From the NCBI GenBank assembly GCA_902761535.1, contig CACWKS010000001.1, positions 35,682-99,681 of the forward strand: a stretch of 64,000 bases of DNA, given 5' to 3'. Numbering within the stretch: the first letter of the stretch is position 1; each line of letters starts with the position of its first letter. A program made the translations under genes and the position numbers. The notes beneath the pieces are model-generated. The model searched no databases, was not told the DNA's origin, and saw only the letters and a list, made by a program, of their open reading frames with translations. Source of the DNA: an uncultured Pseudomonadota bacterium (GTDB lineage: Bacteria; Pseudomonadota; Alphaproteobacteria; RF32; CAG-239). Shown here in pieces: positions 46,464-55,271 of this stretch.

Positions 46464-47642
46464 TTATTCAACCACCAAATTTGAAACCGGAACCAATGCA
46501 AAAGGTTTTGTAATTCCCTTTGTTTTTGCTTCTTCATAGGATAATTGAGGAGAAAAAGTCTCAATCCACTTATTTATACGCATAACTATCAAAGGCTTTT
46601 CATCAGTCACAATCAATACCTGCCCTTTGTCGAAAGCAATATTTTCTGCCTTCTTCAATTGTTCATCTATCTCATCACTGGACATATCTTTACTTATAAA
46701 CAAATCAGCCTTTCTTCTGGCTAAACCATCAACTTTAATTGAATTAATTATATCCGAAGATGTAGCATCAACCATTAACAAACCTCTGTCCCTGATCTCT
46801 TCAAGCAAATCAATTATTATTCCATTATTATCTTCTTCAATCAGGCCATCTCTTATAACAACACCGCCTATCGGTTCTGATTTGGAAATTACTTTATAAA
46901 ATCTCGAAAAAACTTCATCTTTATCCAAATTAAAATTAAGAGCCGCCGGACCAGTATCTTCATGGGTAAAATCGCTCGAAGCCAATAAGACATCCATGTA
47001 AGTTTCATGACCTTTCTGTCTGGCTACACTTATATTTGCTTGTTCATTTGTCATATAAGGATGAAAACTCATTGATAATTCCGGCTGAAAAGATGCGGCA
47101 ATTTTACTGATAGCTTCACTGTCAAACCCTAAATTTCCAACAACAATTGCCACTTTCTTAAAATTAGGTAACACACTTACCATATATCCATACTCAATCC
47201 AAGGTTTATGTCCTTCATGTCCAAATTTTGGCAATGTTAACCCGTCTTCGGTAACTTCAATCATATCCGGAAGAGCAGCAATATTTTTCATTTGTATAGG
47301 AAAATTTTTACTTTCTAACTTTGCTATGCTTGGAACATTATTAATCAAATCTTCTAAAGAAAATTCTTTTTCTTCTTCCGAATTTGCAATATGCTCCTCT
47401 TCAACATTGTCTTCGGAAACATCGTTGCCGCTTTTTTGGGAAGATACCTCAACTTTATCAGGCAAAGTTAGAACATATGCCGGAGATTTATTATCCTTAT
47501 CAAACATCAAACGATCAATTTTAGAAAGATACACCGGCTCACTTTTTTCTTGAGCAAACCAATAGCCAATAGCCAAAACCAGTATTGCAATTCCTAAAAT
47601 TGCAATAACCAGTTTATCATATCTTTCTAAATTTCTTGCCAT
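46464..47642 (-). CDS. Divergent polysaccharide deacetylase family protein
   Basis: 392 residues. An N-terminal membrane helix (10-30) is followed by a low-complexity acidic stretch (65-100) and a YibQ-type divergent deacetylase fold (about 155-385). Family motifs are KVAIVVGNLGFDSEAISKI, LSMSFHPYMTNEQ, and GHETYMDVLL. In family members the first motif is usually IVIDDLG; here it reads VVGNLG, so a metal ligand of the NodB-like site is missing. It may act in peptidoglycan or envelope maturation with the neighbouring ctpA and envC. Confidence 0.85.
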   Translation of the reverse strand: MARNLERYDKLVIAILGIAILVLAIGYWFAQEKSEPVYLSKIDRLMFDKDNKSPAYVLTLPDKVEVSSQKSGNDVSEDNVEEEHIANSEEEKEFSLEDLINNVPSIAKLESKNFPIQMKNIAALPDMIEVTEDGLTLPKFGHEGHKPWIEYGYMVSVLPNFKKVAIVVGNLGFDSEAISKIAASFQPELSMSFHPYMTNEQANISVARQKGHETYMDVLLASSDFTHEDTGPAALNFNLDKDEVFSRFYKVISKSEPIGGVVIRDGLIEEDNNGIIIDLLEEIRDRGLLMVDATSSDIINSIKVDGLARRKADLFISKDMSSDEIDEQLKKAENIAFDKGQVLIVTDEKPLIVMRINKWIETFSPQLSYEEAKTKGITKPFALVPVSNLVVE

Positions 47643-47650
47643 AATTTATC

Positions 47651-48931
47651 CTATTTTGCCGGAACATAAACATTAAGCGCTTTAACCAAATCAACCGCTC
47701 TTAATAATTGATAATCTTTACGCCAATCCTGATCTTCTTCTTTAGTATTTTTATCTTTTTTATCATTTTTAATTGTTTCATTCTTCAAAGCATTTTTATA
47801 CTCAGCTTCACTAAATCCGTATTCATCAGCAAACTCTTCCAATTTTGCCGGATGAACAACGACATCCGGTTCAATACCCGTAGCTTGAATTGAACGTCCT
47901 GAAGGTGTATAATAACGAGCCGTCGTAACTCTCATTGCCCCATATTGTCCTAATGGAATCACTGTTTGAACACTTCCCTTACCAAAAGATTTTTCACCCA
48001 AAACTACCGCTCGTTTATGATCCTGCAACGCTCCGGCAACAATTTCCGAAGCAGATGCGGATCCGTTATTAATCAAAACAACTATCGGCAAACCGTTTGT
48101 TATATCTTTACCTTTAGCCGAATAACGCAACGTTTCTTCTTCATTACGAGCTCGGGTTGAAACTACTTCACCTTTATCCAAAAACAAACTTGAAACAGCT
48201 ACGGCCTGGTCAAGCAATCCCCCGGGATTATTACGCACATCTAAAACCAATCCTTTAAGATTACCCTCACTGTTCTTTACTGCTTTCTTATATGCTTTCT
48301 CAATATCTTCTGCAACATCTTCGGAAAAAGAACCTACCCGCACATACAAAACATTTTCATCTTTAATTTCGCTTTTAACCGACTGAGTTTTAATTTCTTC
48401 TCTTTTCAAAACCACATCAAACGGCTTTTCGTTAGCTCTGCGTATCGTCAATTTAACCTTTGTCCCCGGTTTACCACGCATTTTATCTACAGCTTCATTC
48501 AGAGTCATGCCGATAATTGTCTCACCGTCAATATTAGTAACATAATCCCCCGGTTTTAATCCGGCTCGATATGCCGGTGTATCATCAATCGGCGAAACAA
48601 TCTTAACCACACCTTGCTCCATGGTAATTTCTATCCCCAAACCGCCGAACTTACCCGAAGTCTGCTCATTCATATACTTAAAATCTTTTTCATCTAAATA
48701 GCTGGAATGAGGATCCAATGAGGTCAACATACCGTTGATAGCAGCCTCAATTAATTTCTTATCGGAAACTTCTTCAACATAAGCTGCTTTGGTACGTTCC
48801 ATAACTTCACCAAACAAATTAAGCAGCTCATAAATATTAGCTTCCTTATCCATTGTCTCGGACTTTGCCCACCCCGCCTGCACCGGCAAAATCGCAACAA
48901 ACAACACAGCTAACAACCATTTCTTTAACAT
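47651..48931 (-). CDS. ctpA: C-terminal processing protease (S41)
   Basis: 426 residues with a Sec signal peptide (MLKKWLLAVLFVAILPVQAGWA). After a helical region comes a PDZ domain (GGLGIEITMEQGVVKIVSPIDDTPAYRAGLKPGDYV). The protease core has the catalytic Ser in NNGSASASEIVAGAL and Lys in GEKSFGKGSVQT. The start at 48931 has GAGG six bases upstream; an ATG four codons earlier is less well placed. CtpA-type proteases cut periplasmic substrates and control murein hydrolases, which fits its position after envC. Confidence 0.92.
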   Translation of the reverse strand: MLKKWLLAVLFVAILPVQAGWAKSETMDKEANIYELLNLFGEVMERTKAAYVEEVSDKKLIEAAINGMLTSLDPHSSYLDEKDFKYMNEQTSGKFGGLGIEITMEQGVVKIVSPIDDTPAYRAGLKPGDYVTNIDGETIIGMTLNEAVDKMRGKPGTKVKLTIRRANEKPFDVVLKREEIKTQSVKSEIKDENVLYVRVGSFSEDVAEDIEKAYKKAVKNSEGNLKGLVLDVRNNPGGLLDQAVAVSSLFLDKGEVVSTRARNEEETLRYSAKGKDITNGLPIVVLINNGSASASEIVAGALQDHKRAVVLGEKSFGKGSVQTVIPLGQYGAMRVTTARYYTPSGRSIQATGIEPDVVVHPAKLEEFADEYGFSEAEYKNALKNETIKNDKKDKNTKEEDQDWRKDYQLLRAVDLVKALNVYVPAK

Positions 48932-48946
48932 TTCAAACCTCATATT

Positions 48947-50140
48947 CTAAATTTTAAACCACGCAGCCGGATTAATCGGCTGATTATTCTTACGAATTTC
49001 AATATATAACTTAGCCTCACCGCTTTCTGGCATTTTACCTATCGGTTCTCCGGCTAATAATATTTGTCCGGTTTCCACATCTATACTGCCTAAACCTGAC
49101 AACAAAGATAAATACCCTCCGTCATGTTCCACAATAATCATATCCCCATAGCTTCTAAACGGACCGGCAAAAGCAACCACTCCGTCAAACGGAGAAATTA
49201 CTTGAGCTCCTGACCGCGTAGCTACCGTTAATCCCTTGCTAAAAACTCCCTGATTTTGCTGATCACCGTAATGCGAAACAATATTTCCCCTTGCCGGTAA
49301 CGGCAAACTTCCTTTTGCCTTTGCAAAACCACTTGCTATATTAGTTATAGAATCTTGCTTTGATTTAATCAAGTCAGCAGATTGTTTTTCCTCTAGTTTT
49401 CTTTTTTCAATTCTCTGTTGACGTTGTTTTTCTATTTTTTGTAACAGCTCTTTCAAATCACGAGCCTGTTCCGCTAGCTTATTCATATTTCTACGAGCTT
49501 GTTCACTCTTTTTTTCCACCTTACTTTTCAGCGAAGCCTTTGCTTGAGCCAGTTTTTTCATACGATTATGTTCATTTTGCATATTTTTTTTCTGCTTGCT
49601 TATTTCGGCAATTTGCTTTTCCACCCTAGACTTCTTTAAACTAACTTCGGAAAAATAATCTCTTATTTGTTGAGCACTTTCTTCCAAAAAAGGAACCGCT
49701 TCTCGCAACACCATTGCACTCCTGATAATATCAACCGGCGACAATGGTTGAACCAATAACGATTCTGTAGGTTTCATCGCCAAATTTTGCAATGCCGACA
49801 GCGTCTTTACCAAGTTACCGTTTTCTCTGCCAAAAGATTTTTGACTGTCTTCTAAATCCCGTTGTAATATTTCCAACTGTTTTTCCATTCTTGACAATTT
49901 ATCTTCACTGTTTTGAATGGCTCTTGCCGTCGAAATCATTTCTTTATTTACTTTATCAAGTTCTTGTCCTATAGAATCAGCCTGTTTTTGCAATTTTTGA
50001 TGTTCTGCACTTTGTTGCTCAACTTGAGCTTCCACTCTTTTCAAATCGGCACTGGACACAGTTCCTGCCTTTGCGATATCATCAATAAAAATACCGCAAA
50101 TAACCAAAACTATACCGATAACAAAAGCTCTGCAGTCCAT
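48947..50140 (-). CDS. envC: EnvC-like murein hydrolase activator
   Basis: 397 residues: signal peptide (to about 26), a long coiled coil (30-270, with LKRVEAQVEQQSAEHQKLQKQ), and a C-terminal LytM/M23 domain (about 285-397). The LytM zinc ligands appear incomplete: the final HxH is LYIEIRKN. It is therefore likely a non-catalytic activator of amidases at the division site. The ATG at 50140 is preferred over the adjacent TTG. It is 4 bases after gpmI. Confidence 0.88.
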   Translation of the reverse strand: MDCRAFVIGIVLVICGIFIDDIAKAGTVSSADLKRVEAQVEQQSAEHQKLQKQADSIGQELDKVNKEMISTARAIQNSEDKLSRMEKQLEILQRDLEDSQKSFGRENGNLVKTLSALQNLAMKPTESLLVQPLSPVDIIRSAMVLREAVPFLEESAQQIRDYFSEVSLKKSRVEKQIAEISKQKKNMQNEHNRMKKLAQAKASLKSKVEKKSEQARRNMNKLAEQARDLKELLQKIEKQRQQRIEKRKLEEKQSADLIKSKQDSITNIASGFAKAKGSLPLPARGNIVSHYGDQQNQGVFSKGLTVATRSGAQVISPFDGVVAFAGPFRSYGDMIIVEHDGGYLSLLSGLGSIDVETGQILLAGEPIGKMPESGEAKLYIEIRKNNQPINPAAWFKI

Positions 50141-50143
50141 CAA

Positions 50144-51676
50144 CTATCTTTCCAACAAAGACTCACCTGTCATTTCTTTAGGTTGTCTGATTCCCAAAAG
50201 TTCAAGCATTGTCGGAGCCACATCGGCCAAACATCCGTCTTTCAGCTTTTTCACGCCGCTTTTATCATTAACCAGCACGATTTGCACTTTTCCGACCGTA
50301 TGTGCCGTATAAGGTTCGCCGGTATTTTCATCAACCATTTTTTCCACATTGCCGTGATCAGCCGTTACCAATAAAACACCGCCGACTTTTTCGATTGCCT
50401 CAACAACTTTTCCCAAACATTCATCGACTGCTGCCACAGCTTTCAATGCTGCATTCATAATACCGGTATGTCCGACCATATCCCCATTGGCAAAATTGCA
50501 AATTATCATATCAAATTCTTGATTATTAATAGCTTTCTCTAAATGTTCGGTAACTTCATAAACGCTCATTTCCGGCTTTAAATCATAAGTTGCTACTTTC
50601 GGTGAGGGCACCAAAATTCTCTGTTCGCCGTCAAATTCTCTCTCTTCTCCGCCATTAAAGAAAAAGGTAACATGGGCATATTTTTCGGTTTCGGCAATAC
50701 GCAACTGTGTCAATCCTGCCTCTGAAACCACTTCACCCAATATATTGGTTAATTGCTCCGGCGGAAAGATTGTCTGCATAAATCTTTGATGATCAACCGA
50801 ATATTCCGTCATACCGACACAAGCCGATAATTGAAAAGTTTTTTGCCTTGTAAAACAATTAAAGTCCTTATCTCCTAAAGCGTACAGAATCTCTCTGGCT
50901 CGATCTGCTCTGAAATTTGCCATCAATACGGCATCACCGTCTTCGATTCCTTTATAATCACCAATCACACACGGAACAATAAATTCATCGGTCACCTCTT
51001 TGGCATAAGATGCCTTAATTGCCTCGTCAGGCTTAGCAAATCTTTCACCCTGTGCCAAAGCAATCGCATTATATGCCTTTTCGATTCTGTCCCAACGTTT
51101 ATCTCTGTCCATTGCATAATATCTTCCGGAAACCGTCACGATTCTGACATTCTTCAATCCTGAAATATCTTTCTCAAATTGTGCCACATAACCTTCACCT
51201 GACATCGGAGGAGTATCACGTCCGTCAGTAAACGCATGAACAGCAACCTTAACCCCTGCATCTGACAAGATTTTTGCCAAAGCCGCTATATGGCTCTGCA
51301 TTGAATGAACCCCGCCCGGTGACATCAACCCCATCAAATGACAAGTTTTGTCTTTAACCTTCACTTTGGCAATCAAGTCTTGCAAAACTTCATTTTTAGC
51401 CAAACTGCCGTCTTTAATACTCATATCAATCTTTGGCAAATCCTGCATAACCACTCTGCCGGCACCCAAATTGGTATGCCCGACCTCCGAATTTCCCATT
51501 TGCCCGTCCGGCAATCCGACAGCCAAACCTGAAGTTTCAACAAACCCGTGCGGATAAGTTCTCAACAATTTATGCCAATTAGGTGTATTTCCGTTTTCAA
51601 TCGCATTATCTGCGGTAACCTTTTCACGGTAACCCCAACCGTCCAAAATCAGCAACATAACCGGTTTTTGTTTCAT
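50144..51676 (-). CDS. gpmI: 2,3-bisphosphoglycerate-independent phosphoglycerate mutase
   Basis: 510 residues. Interconverts 3- and 2-phosphoglycerate with manganese. The family start MLLILDGWGYRE, the phosphoserine site in GQMGNSEVGHTNLGAGR, and HAFTDGRDTPP are present. The metal site shows as TADHGNVEKM near the C terminus. The start at 51676 (MKQKPVMLL) follows AAGGAA. First of the gpmI-envC-ctpA run. Confidence 0.94.
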   Translation of the reverse strand: MKQKPVMLLILDGWGYREKVTADNAIENGNTPNWHKLLRTYPHGFVETSGLAVGLPDGQMGNSEVGHTNLGAGRVVMQDLPKIDMSIKDGSLAKNEVLQDLIAKVKVKDKTCHLMGLMSPGGVHSMQSHIAALAKILSDAGVKVAVHAFTDGRDTPPMSGEGYVAQFEKDISGLKNVRIVTVSGRYYAMDRDKRWDRIEKAYNAIALAQGERFAKPDEAIKASYAKEVTDEFIVPCVIGDYKGIEDGDAVLMANFRADRAREILYALGDKDFNCFTRQKTFQLSACVGMTEYSVDHQRFMQTIFPPEQLTNILGEVVSEAGLTQLRIAETEKYAHVTFFFNGGEEREFDGEQRILVPSPKVATYDLKPEMSVYEVTEHLEKAINNQEFDMIICNFANGDMVGHTGIMNAALKAVAAVDECLGKVVEAIEKVGGVLLVTADHGNVEKMVDENTGEPYTAHTVGKVQIVLVNDKSGVKKLKDGCLADVAPTMLELLGIRQPKEMTGESLLER

Positions 51677-51758
51677 TTTTTTATTCCTTATCAAACTTAA
51701 AATTTCAAAATTGAACCCATTATATATAATATTTTTCAAACCAAAAGCACTATTTTAT

Positions 51759-53549
51759 CTATCTGCGCATAATTTCTTGCCATATTTTGGCCGGCAACCC
51801 CGAACCGTAAACCCCTTTCATCGGTGAATTATCATCATTTCCGACCCAAACCGCAGCCACCAGCTCATCATCAAATCCCACAAACCAAGCATCGCGATTG
51901 TCTTGTGATGTTCCGGTTTTGCCGAATGTTTCTCTGCCGATTCGCACAAATCTTCCTGTACCGGTTTTAACCACTTCACGCATCAGTTTTTTCATCACAA
52001 CCACCGCTTCTTCGCTGATAAGCCGCAAATCTTTCTCCGGCATACGCTGATACAATTGATATCCGCTGTTAGTATAAATTTCTTCCACCATATATGGCCA
52101 AACCGCATATCCTCCGTTAGCAATTACCGCATAAGCCGCCGCCATATCAACCACTTTAACTGCCGACGTTCCCAAAGCAATTGACAAATCATTATTGATT
52201 TTTGTGGTGATTCCCAGCTTTTTAGCTGTTTTTCTTACATTTCCGATTCCCACCTTTTGTGCCAAATTAACCGCGGCCAAATTAAGCGATTGTGCAAAAG
52301 CAAACCTTGATGTCACCTCGCCGTAATATTTTTTATCATGATTCTCCGGCTTCCACCCTTTAATGTTAATCGGCTTATCTTCCACCATATCTTTTGCGGT
52401 CATTCCTCTTTCGGCGGCCGTTAAATAAACAAAAGTCTTAAAAGCCGACCCCGGTTGCCGCAACGCTAAAGTTGCACGATTAAATTGGCTCTTGGCATAA
52501 GACACTCCGCCAACCATTGCCTTTATTGCTCCGGTCTTATCCATAACTACTACTGCACCTTGGCTGACATTTTTATCTTTTGCCTCGGCAATAAATTTCT
52601 GCAACACTTCCGAAGCTTTTTCCTGCAGATTCTGATCCAAAGTAGTCATTGCATACACATCTTCTTGCGGTTCACCGATTCTCGCCAGCACTTCTGCATA
52701 TGCCGCATCGGCAAAATACAATCCGTTCTGCACTCTTGCCGGTTTTTCTTGTCCTATGGGTAACCTTAATGCCTGATTATACCCTTTTTCATCTAACAAA
52801 TTTTGTTCACGCAAAATTCCCAAAACCACCTTAGCACGCTCAATAGCTTTTTGTTTTGACGCAATCGGATTATAGCGTGACGGAGCTTTTAACATTCCTG
52901 CCAAAATTGCCCCTTCCAAAATATTCAAATCCTCCGAATTTTTTTGAAAATAACGATTCGAGGCCGCCTCGATTCCATAGGCACCGTTACCGAAATAAAC
53001 TCTGTTTAAATATAATGATAAAATCTGTTCTTTGGTAAATTTATGCTCCAACCACAACGCCAACAACAATTCCTGAACTTTGCGCGTAATGGTTTTCTGA
53101 TTGGTTAAAAACAAATTTTTAGCCACTTGTTGTGTTATTGTCGAACCTCCTTGCGCATATCGCCCCGCAAAGGCATTTACTATCATAGCCCGGCCAAACG
53201 ATATCAAATCAAATCCCCAATGCTTATAAAATCTCCTGTCTTCGGTATAAACAATTGCATCAGTCACATGTCTTGGCAAATCTTTTGCCCTGATAATTTC
53301 CGAATAAACAGCCCCATACGAGTGAATCTCATTGCCGTTTGAAGCAATCAAAGTAGTTGCCGGCAATCTGGTACGATTCACCGCCTGTCCTATATCCGGC
53401 ATAGTATAAATACACCAACCTATATAAGCCGCAGCTACCAAAATCAGCGCCAACATCATACTCAAAACAATTTTTAATTTACGATGTTTGTTTTTGCGAC
53501 CGGATTTCCGTTTAGTTGCCGTTTTTTTTGTTTTTTTTGCTTTAACCAC
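51759..53549 (-). CDS. Class A penicillin-binding protein (PBP1-type)
   Basis: 596 residues. A basic cytoplasmic N terminus (KAKKTKKTATKRKSG), a membrane helix (about 27-50), a GT51 glycosyltransferase domain and a transpeptidase domain. GT51 motifs are EDRRFYKHWGFD, GGSTITQQVAKNLFL and RKVQELLLALWLE. The transpeptidase has the SxxK box as SAFK within RQPGSAFKTFVY and the KTGTS box near 550. It polymerises and cross-links peptidoglycan. At 596 residues it is shorter than PBP1a and closer to PBP1c/2d-size enzymes, and it ends soon after the transpeptidase. Confidence 0.92.
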   Translation of the reverse strand: MVKAKKTKKTATKRKSGRKNKHRKLKIVLSMMLALILVAAAYIGWCIYTMPDIGQAVNRTRLPATTLIASNGNEIHSYGAVYSEIIRAKDLPRHVTDAIVYTEDRRFYKHWGFDLISFGRAMIVNAFAGRYAQGGSTITQQVAKNLFLTNQKTITRKVQELLLALWLEHKFTKEQILSLYLNRVYFGNGAYGIEAASNRYFQKNSEDLNILEGAILAGMLKAPSRYNPIASKQKAIERAKVVLGILREQNLLDEKGYNQALRLPIGQEKPARVQNGLYFADAAYAEVLARIGEPQEDVYAMTTLDQNLQEKASEVLQKFIAEAKDKNVSQGAVVVMDKTGAIKAMVGGVSYAKSQFNRATLALRQPGSAFKTFVYLTAAERGMTAKDMVEDKPINIKGWKPENHDKKYYGEVTSRFAFAQSLNLAAVNLAQKVGIGNVRKTAKKLGITTKINNDLSIALGTSAVKVVDMAAAYAVIANGGYAVWPYMVEEIYTNSGYQLYQRMPEKDLRLISEEAVVVMKKLMREVVKTGTGRFVRIGRETFGKTGTSQDNRDAWFVGFDDELVAAVWVGNDDNSPMKGVYGSGLPAKIWQEIMRR

Positions 53550-53783
53550 GATTCTTTTCCTTTTCTACTCCGATTATATCAGTCAATTTATTAAAGAACC
53601 TTTTATCTTTTTTCTCAAACTGCAACCAACTTGCCACTCGAGTAATTTTCTTGCCGCTATATCCTTGTCTTTATTGCTAAAAACACTAAAAAAGTGATCA
53701 ATTTAAACCAACATTTAACCTGTCACCCCTGAGCCGATTGAAACAAAACGATCAAATATGTCATGCCTCAATCGAAATATAAA
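53550..53783. other. Intergenic region with a partial repeat
   Basis: Holds the PBP gene promoter region and, at about 53730-53776, a fragment starting TGTCACCCCTGAG and ending TGTCATGCCTCAATCG. It matches the ends of the two full repeat units that follow. No gene seen. Confidence 0.5.
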
Positions 53784-53960
53784 ATGTCACCCCTGAGCAA
53801 CTGAAAGTTGCGAATAAGGGGTCTACGAATTTGTCCTTCCCCTTGCAAGCAAGGGGATAAGAGGGGATAAAATACTTCCTTTTTTTGCTTTATTAAAAAA
53901 AATAATTCGAAGATGCCTAACTCCGTTCGCTATCGCTCTCTCCGGGCATGACATTTTTTT
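53784..53960. repeat. MITE-like repeat unit 1
   Basis: A 177-bp unit starting ATGTCACCCC and ending GGGCATGACAT plus a T-run, so the ends are short inverted repeats. It contains CAACT/AGTTG, a perfect CCCCTTGC/GCAAGGGG palindrome, and AT-rich spacers. It is followed directly by a near-identical unit. Confidence 0.75.
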
Positions 53961-54130
53961 ATGTCACCCCTGAACAACTGAAAGTTGCGAATAAGGGGTC
54001 TTCGAATTTGCCCTTCCCCTTGCAAGCAAGGGGATAAGAGGGGATAAAATACTTCCTTTTTTGCTTTATTTAAAAAAATAATTCAAAGATGCCTAACTCC
54101 ACTCACTTCGTTCGTTACGGGCATGACATT
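53961..54130. repeat. MITE-like repeat unit 2
   Basis: A tandem copy of the preceding unit, with the same ends (ATGTCACCCC, GGGCATGACAT) and core. It differs mainly in the length of the T tracts and in the segment before the last end (ACTCACTTCGTTCGTTACGGG). No coding potential. Confidence 0.75.
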
Positions 54131-54209
54131 AATATTTTTAAGGGTTTGGGATTTATGAGCCACAACTATTCAGGGTTTGGGCGAAGCAGATTTAAGAATA
54201 AATATCAGG

Positions 54210-54361
54210 TTCGGACTTGAGAGGACAAACGAAAAAGTTTTAGAGTTTTGTATCAGCCACAATCGGCATATTCCGCCGCATGTTTGAGCAAGCGCATAAG
54301 GTCGCTTGCGAGTTCGGCGGGGCTGTGAAAAAACTCTAAAACCGCTTGTCCGACCAGTCCG
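54210..54361. repeat. Large nested inverted repeat
   Basis: Outer imperfect arms TCGGACT...GGACAA...CG match on both sides. Perfect inner arms are GTTTTAGAGTTTT (54237-54249) and AAAACTCTAAAAC (54330-54342). Inside are CCGCCG/CGGCGG and GCAAGCG/CGCTTGC. The whole 150-bp block can fold on itself as a cruciform or structured RNA. Confidence 0.65.
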
Positions 54362-54387
54362 ATGGTTTTTGCGCTACTTTTGACCAT
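54253..54387 (-). CDS. Possible 44-residue ORF within the inverted repeat
   Basis: ATG at 54387 to TGA at 54253. The predicted product contains FFHSPAELASDLMRLLKH, a plausible amphipathic helix. It has no ribosome site, and its start codon lies in a hairpin loop. The frame may simply reflect the repeat, so it is listed with low confidence. Confidence 0.15.
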   Translation of the reverse strand: MVKSSAKTIGLVGQAVLEFFHSPAELASDLMRLLKHAAEYADCG

Positions 54388-54507
54388 TCAAAAGTAGCTA
54401 AAGATTCTCTGCTTCGCCCAACGGCTTTTGGTTACTTTTGTCCGCACAAAAGTAACATAAATCACAGTCCGACGTTTTTTGGTTACTTTTTGTTGCCAAA
54501 AAGTAAC
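54373..54507. repeat. Array of three 26-nt hairpins
   Basis: Three inverted repeats of identical size, at 54373-54398, 54431-54456 and 54482-54507. Each has an 11-bp perfect stem of type GYTACTTTT and a 4-nt loop (CCAT, CCGC, TTGC). Stem bases that differ between copies change on both sides, so pairing is kept. Confidence 0.7.
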
Positions 54508-54522
54508 GTAAATAAAACTTCT

Positions 54523-55047
54523 CTAGTTCTGAGCTTTCAATTTATAAATATACTCTTCCACATCACTATCGTCCCAATCAATTGCTCCGCGGATTCGCCC
54601 TATTTCCATATTTTCACCGTTAATCAAAACAGCGTGCGGCGAAGTAAAAATTCCAAATTCATTAGCCAATGCCGAACCTTTATCAATATAAAAATCCAAA
54701 TCATCACCGCCATATTTATGCAACAATGCAACTTGCTCTTCACGACTTGCCCAATCTTTGGCCGATGATACCAAAATGACCTTAACTCCGTTGTCTTTGG
54801 TTTTATTAGCAAAACTATTCAGTTCTTTCATCTCGCGCAAACAAGGAACACAAGTTTTCGACCAAAATACCGCAATCAAAAAATTTCCCTTAAAATCGCT
54901 TAACCTTGCCGCTTTACCATAAGAATCATATATCTTAGTATCAGGTGCCTCGCGCGAATAAGCAAAAATATTAACATTAGCTCTTGCTGACGCCGCAACA
55001 GCCCAACAAACCATAAAAAACAAAAAAACTATCTTTTTCATCATCAT
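54523..55047 (-). CDS. Periplasmic TlpA-like thioredoxin-fold protein
   Basis: 174 residues with a signal peptide (KKIVFLFFMVCWAVAASARA) and a thioredoxin fold carrying the redox motif CVPC in FWSKTCVPCLREM near 68-73. IYDSYGKAARLSDFKGNFLIAVFW is the usual TlpA/ResA entry, and the cis-Pro loop appears as FTSPHAVLI. Probably reduces or oxidises periplasmic disulphides. Three ATGs lie in tandem at the start. It is divergent from the small lipoprotein gene, an arrangement seen near lysA in other alphaproteobacteria, but lysA is absent here. Confidence 0.83.
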   Translation of the reverse strand: MMMKKIVFLFFMVCWAVAASARANVNIFAYSREAPDTKIYDSYGKAARLSDFKGNFLIAVFWSKTCVPCLREMKELNSFANKTKDNGVKVILVSSAKDWASREEQVALLHKYGGDDLDFYIDKGSALANEFGIFTSPHAVLINGENMEIGRIRGAIDWDDSDVEEYIYKLKAQN

Positions 55048-55130
55048 TTTCTTTTGTATAACTCAAAATTAACATCAACATTTATTTTCTTTATGCCTAT
55101 TATATAACTAAATAAGTAAAGGAATTGTAT

Positions 55131-55256
55131 ATGAAAAAAATATTTATTTTAATTTGTTTGCTGTCAGTCGCATTTTTATCCGCCTGCGGTAAATCAGCGC
55201 GTCCTACCCCCTATGAGGGCAGCGGATACCCCCACACCTATCCTTATGATAAATAA
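55131..55256 (+). CDS. Small lipoprotein (LptM-like)
   Basis: 41 residues: a signal peptide ending in lipobox LSAC (Cys19), then GKSARPTPYEGSGYPHTYPYDK. The ACG-K...P-P...YP-TYP pattern is that of the tiny outer-membrane lipoproteins encoded upstream of lysA in alphaproteobacteria. AAAGGAA lies upstream. It precedes the vWA gene by 15 bases and may share its transcript. Confidence 0.7.
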   Translation: MKKIFILICLLSVAFLSACGKSARPTPYEGSGYPHTYPYDK

Positions 55257-55271
55257 TTTTTGAGGTTTGCC

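Noticed and set aside
54373..54507. Short CRISPR-like array
   Set aside because: Only three units, each itself a palindrome, with unequal spacers and no cas genes. It fits a hairpin array, not a CRISPR.
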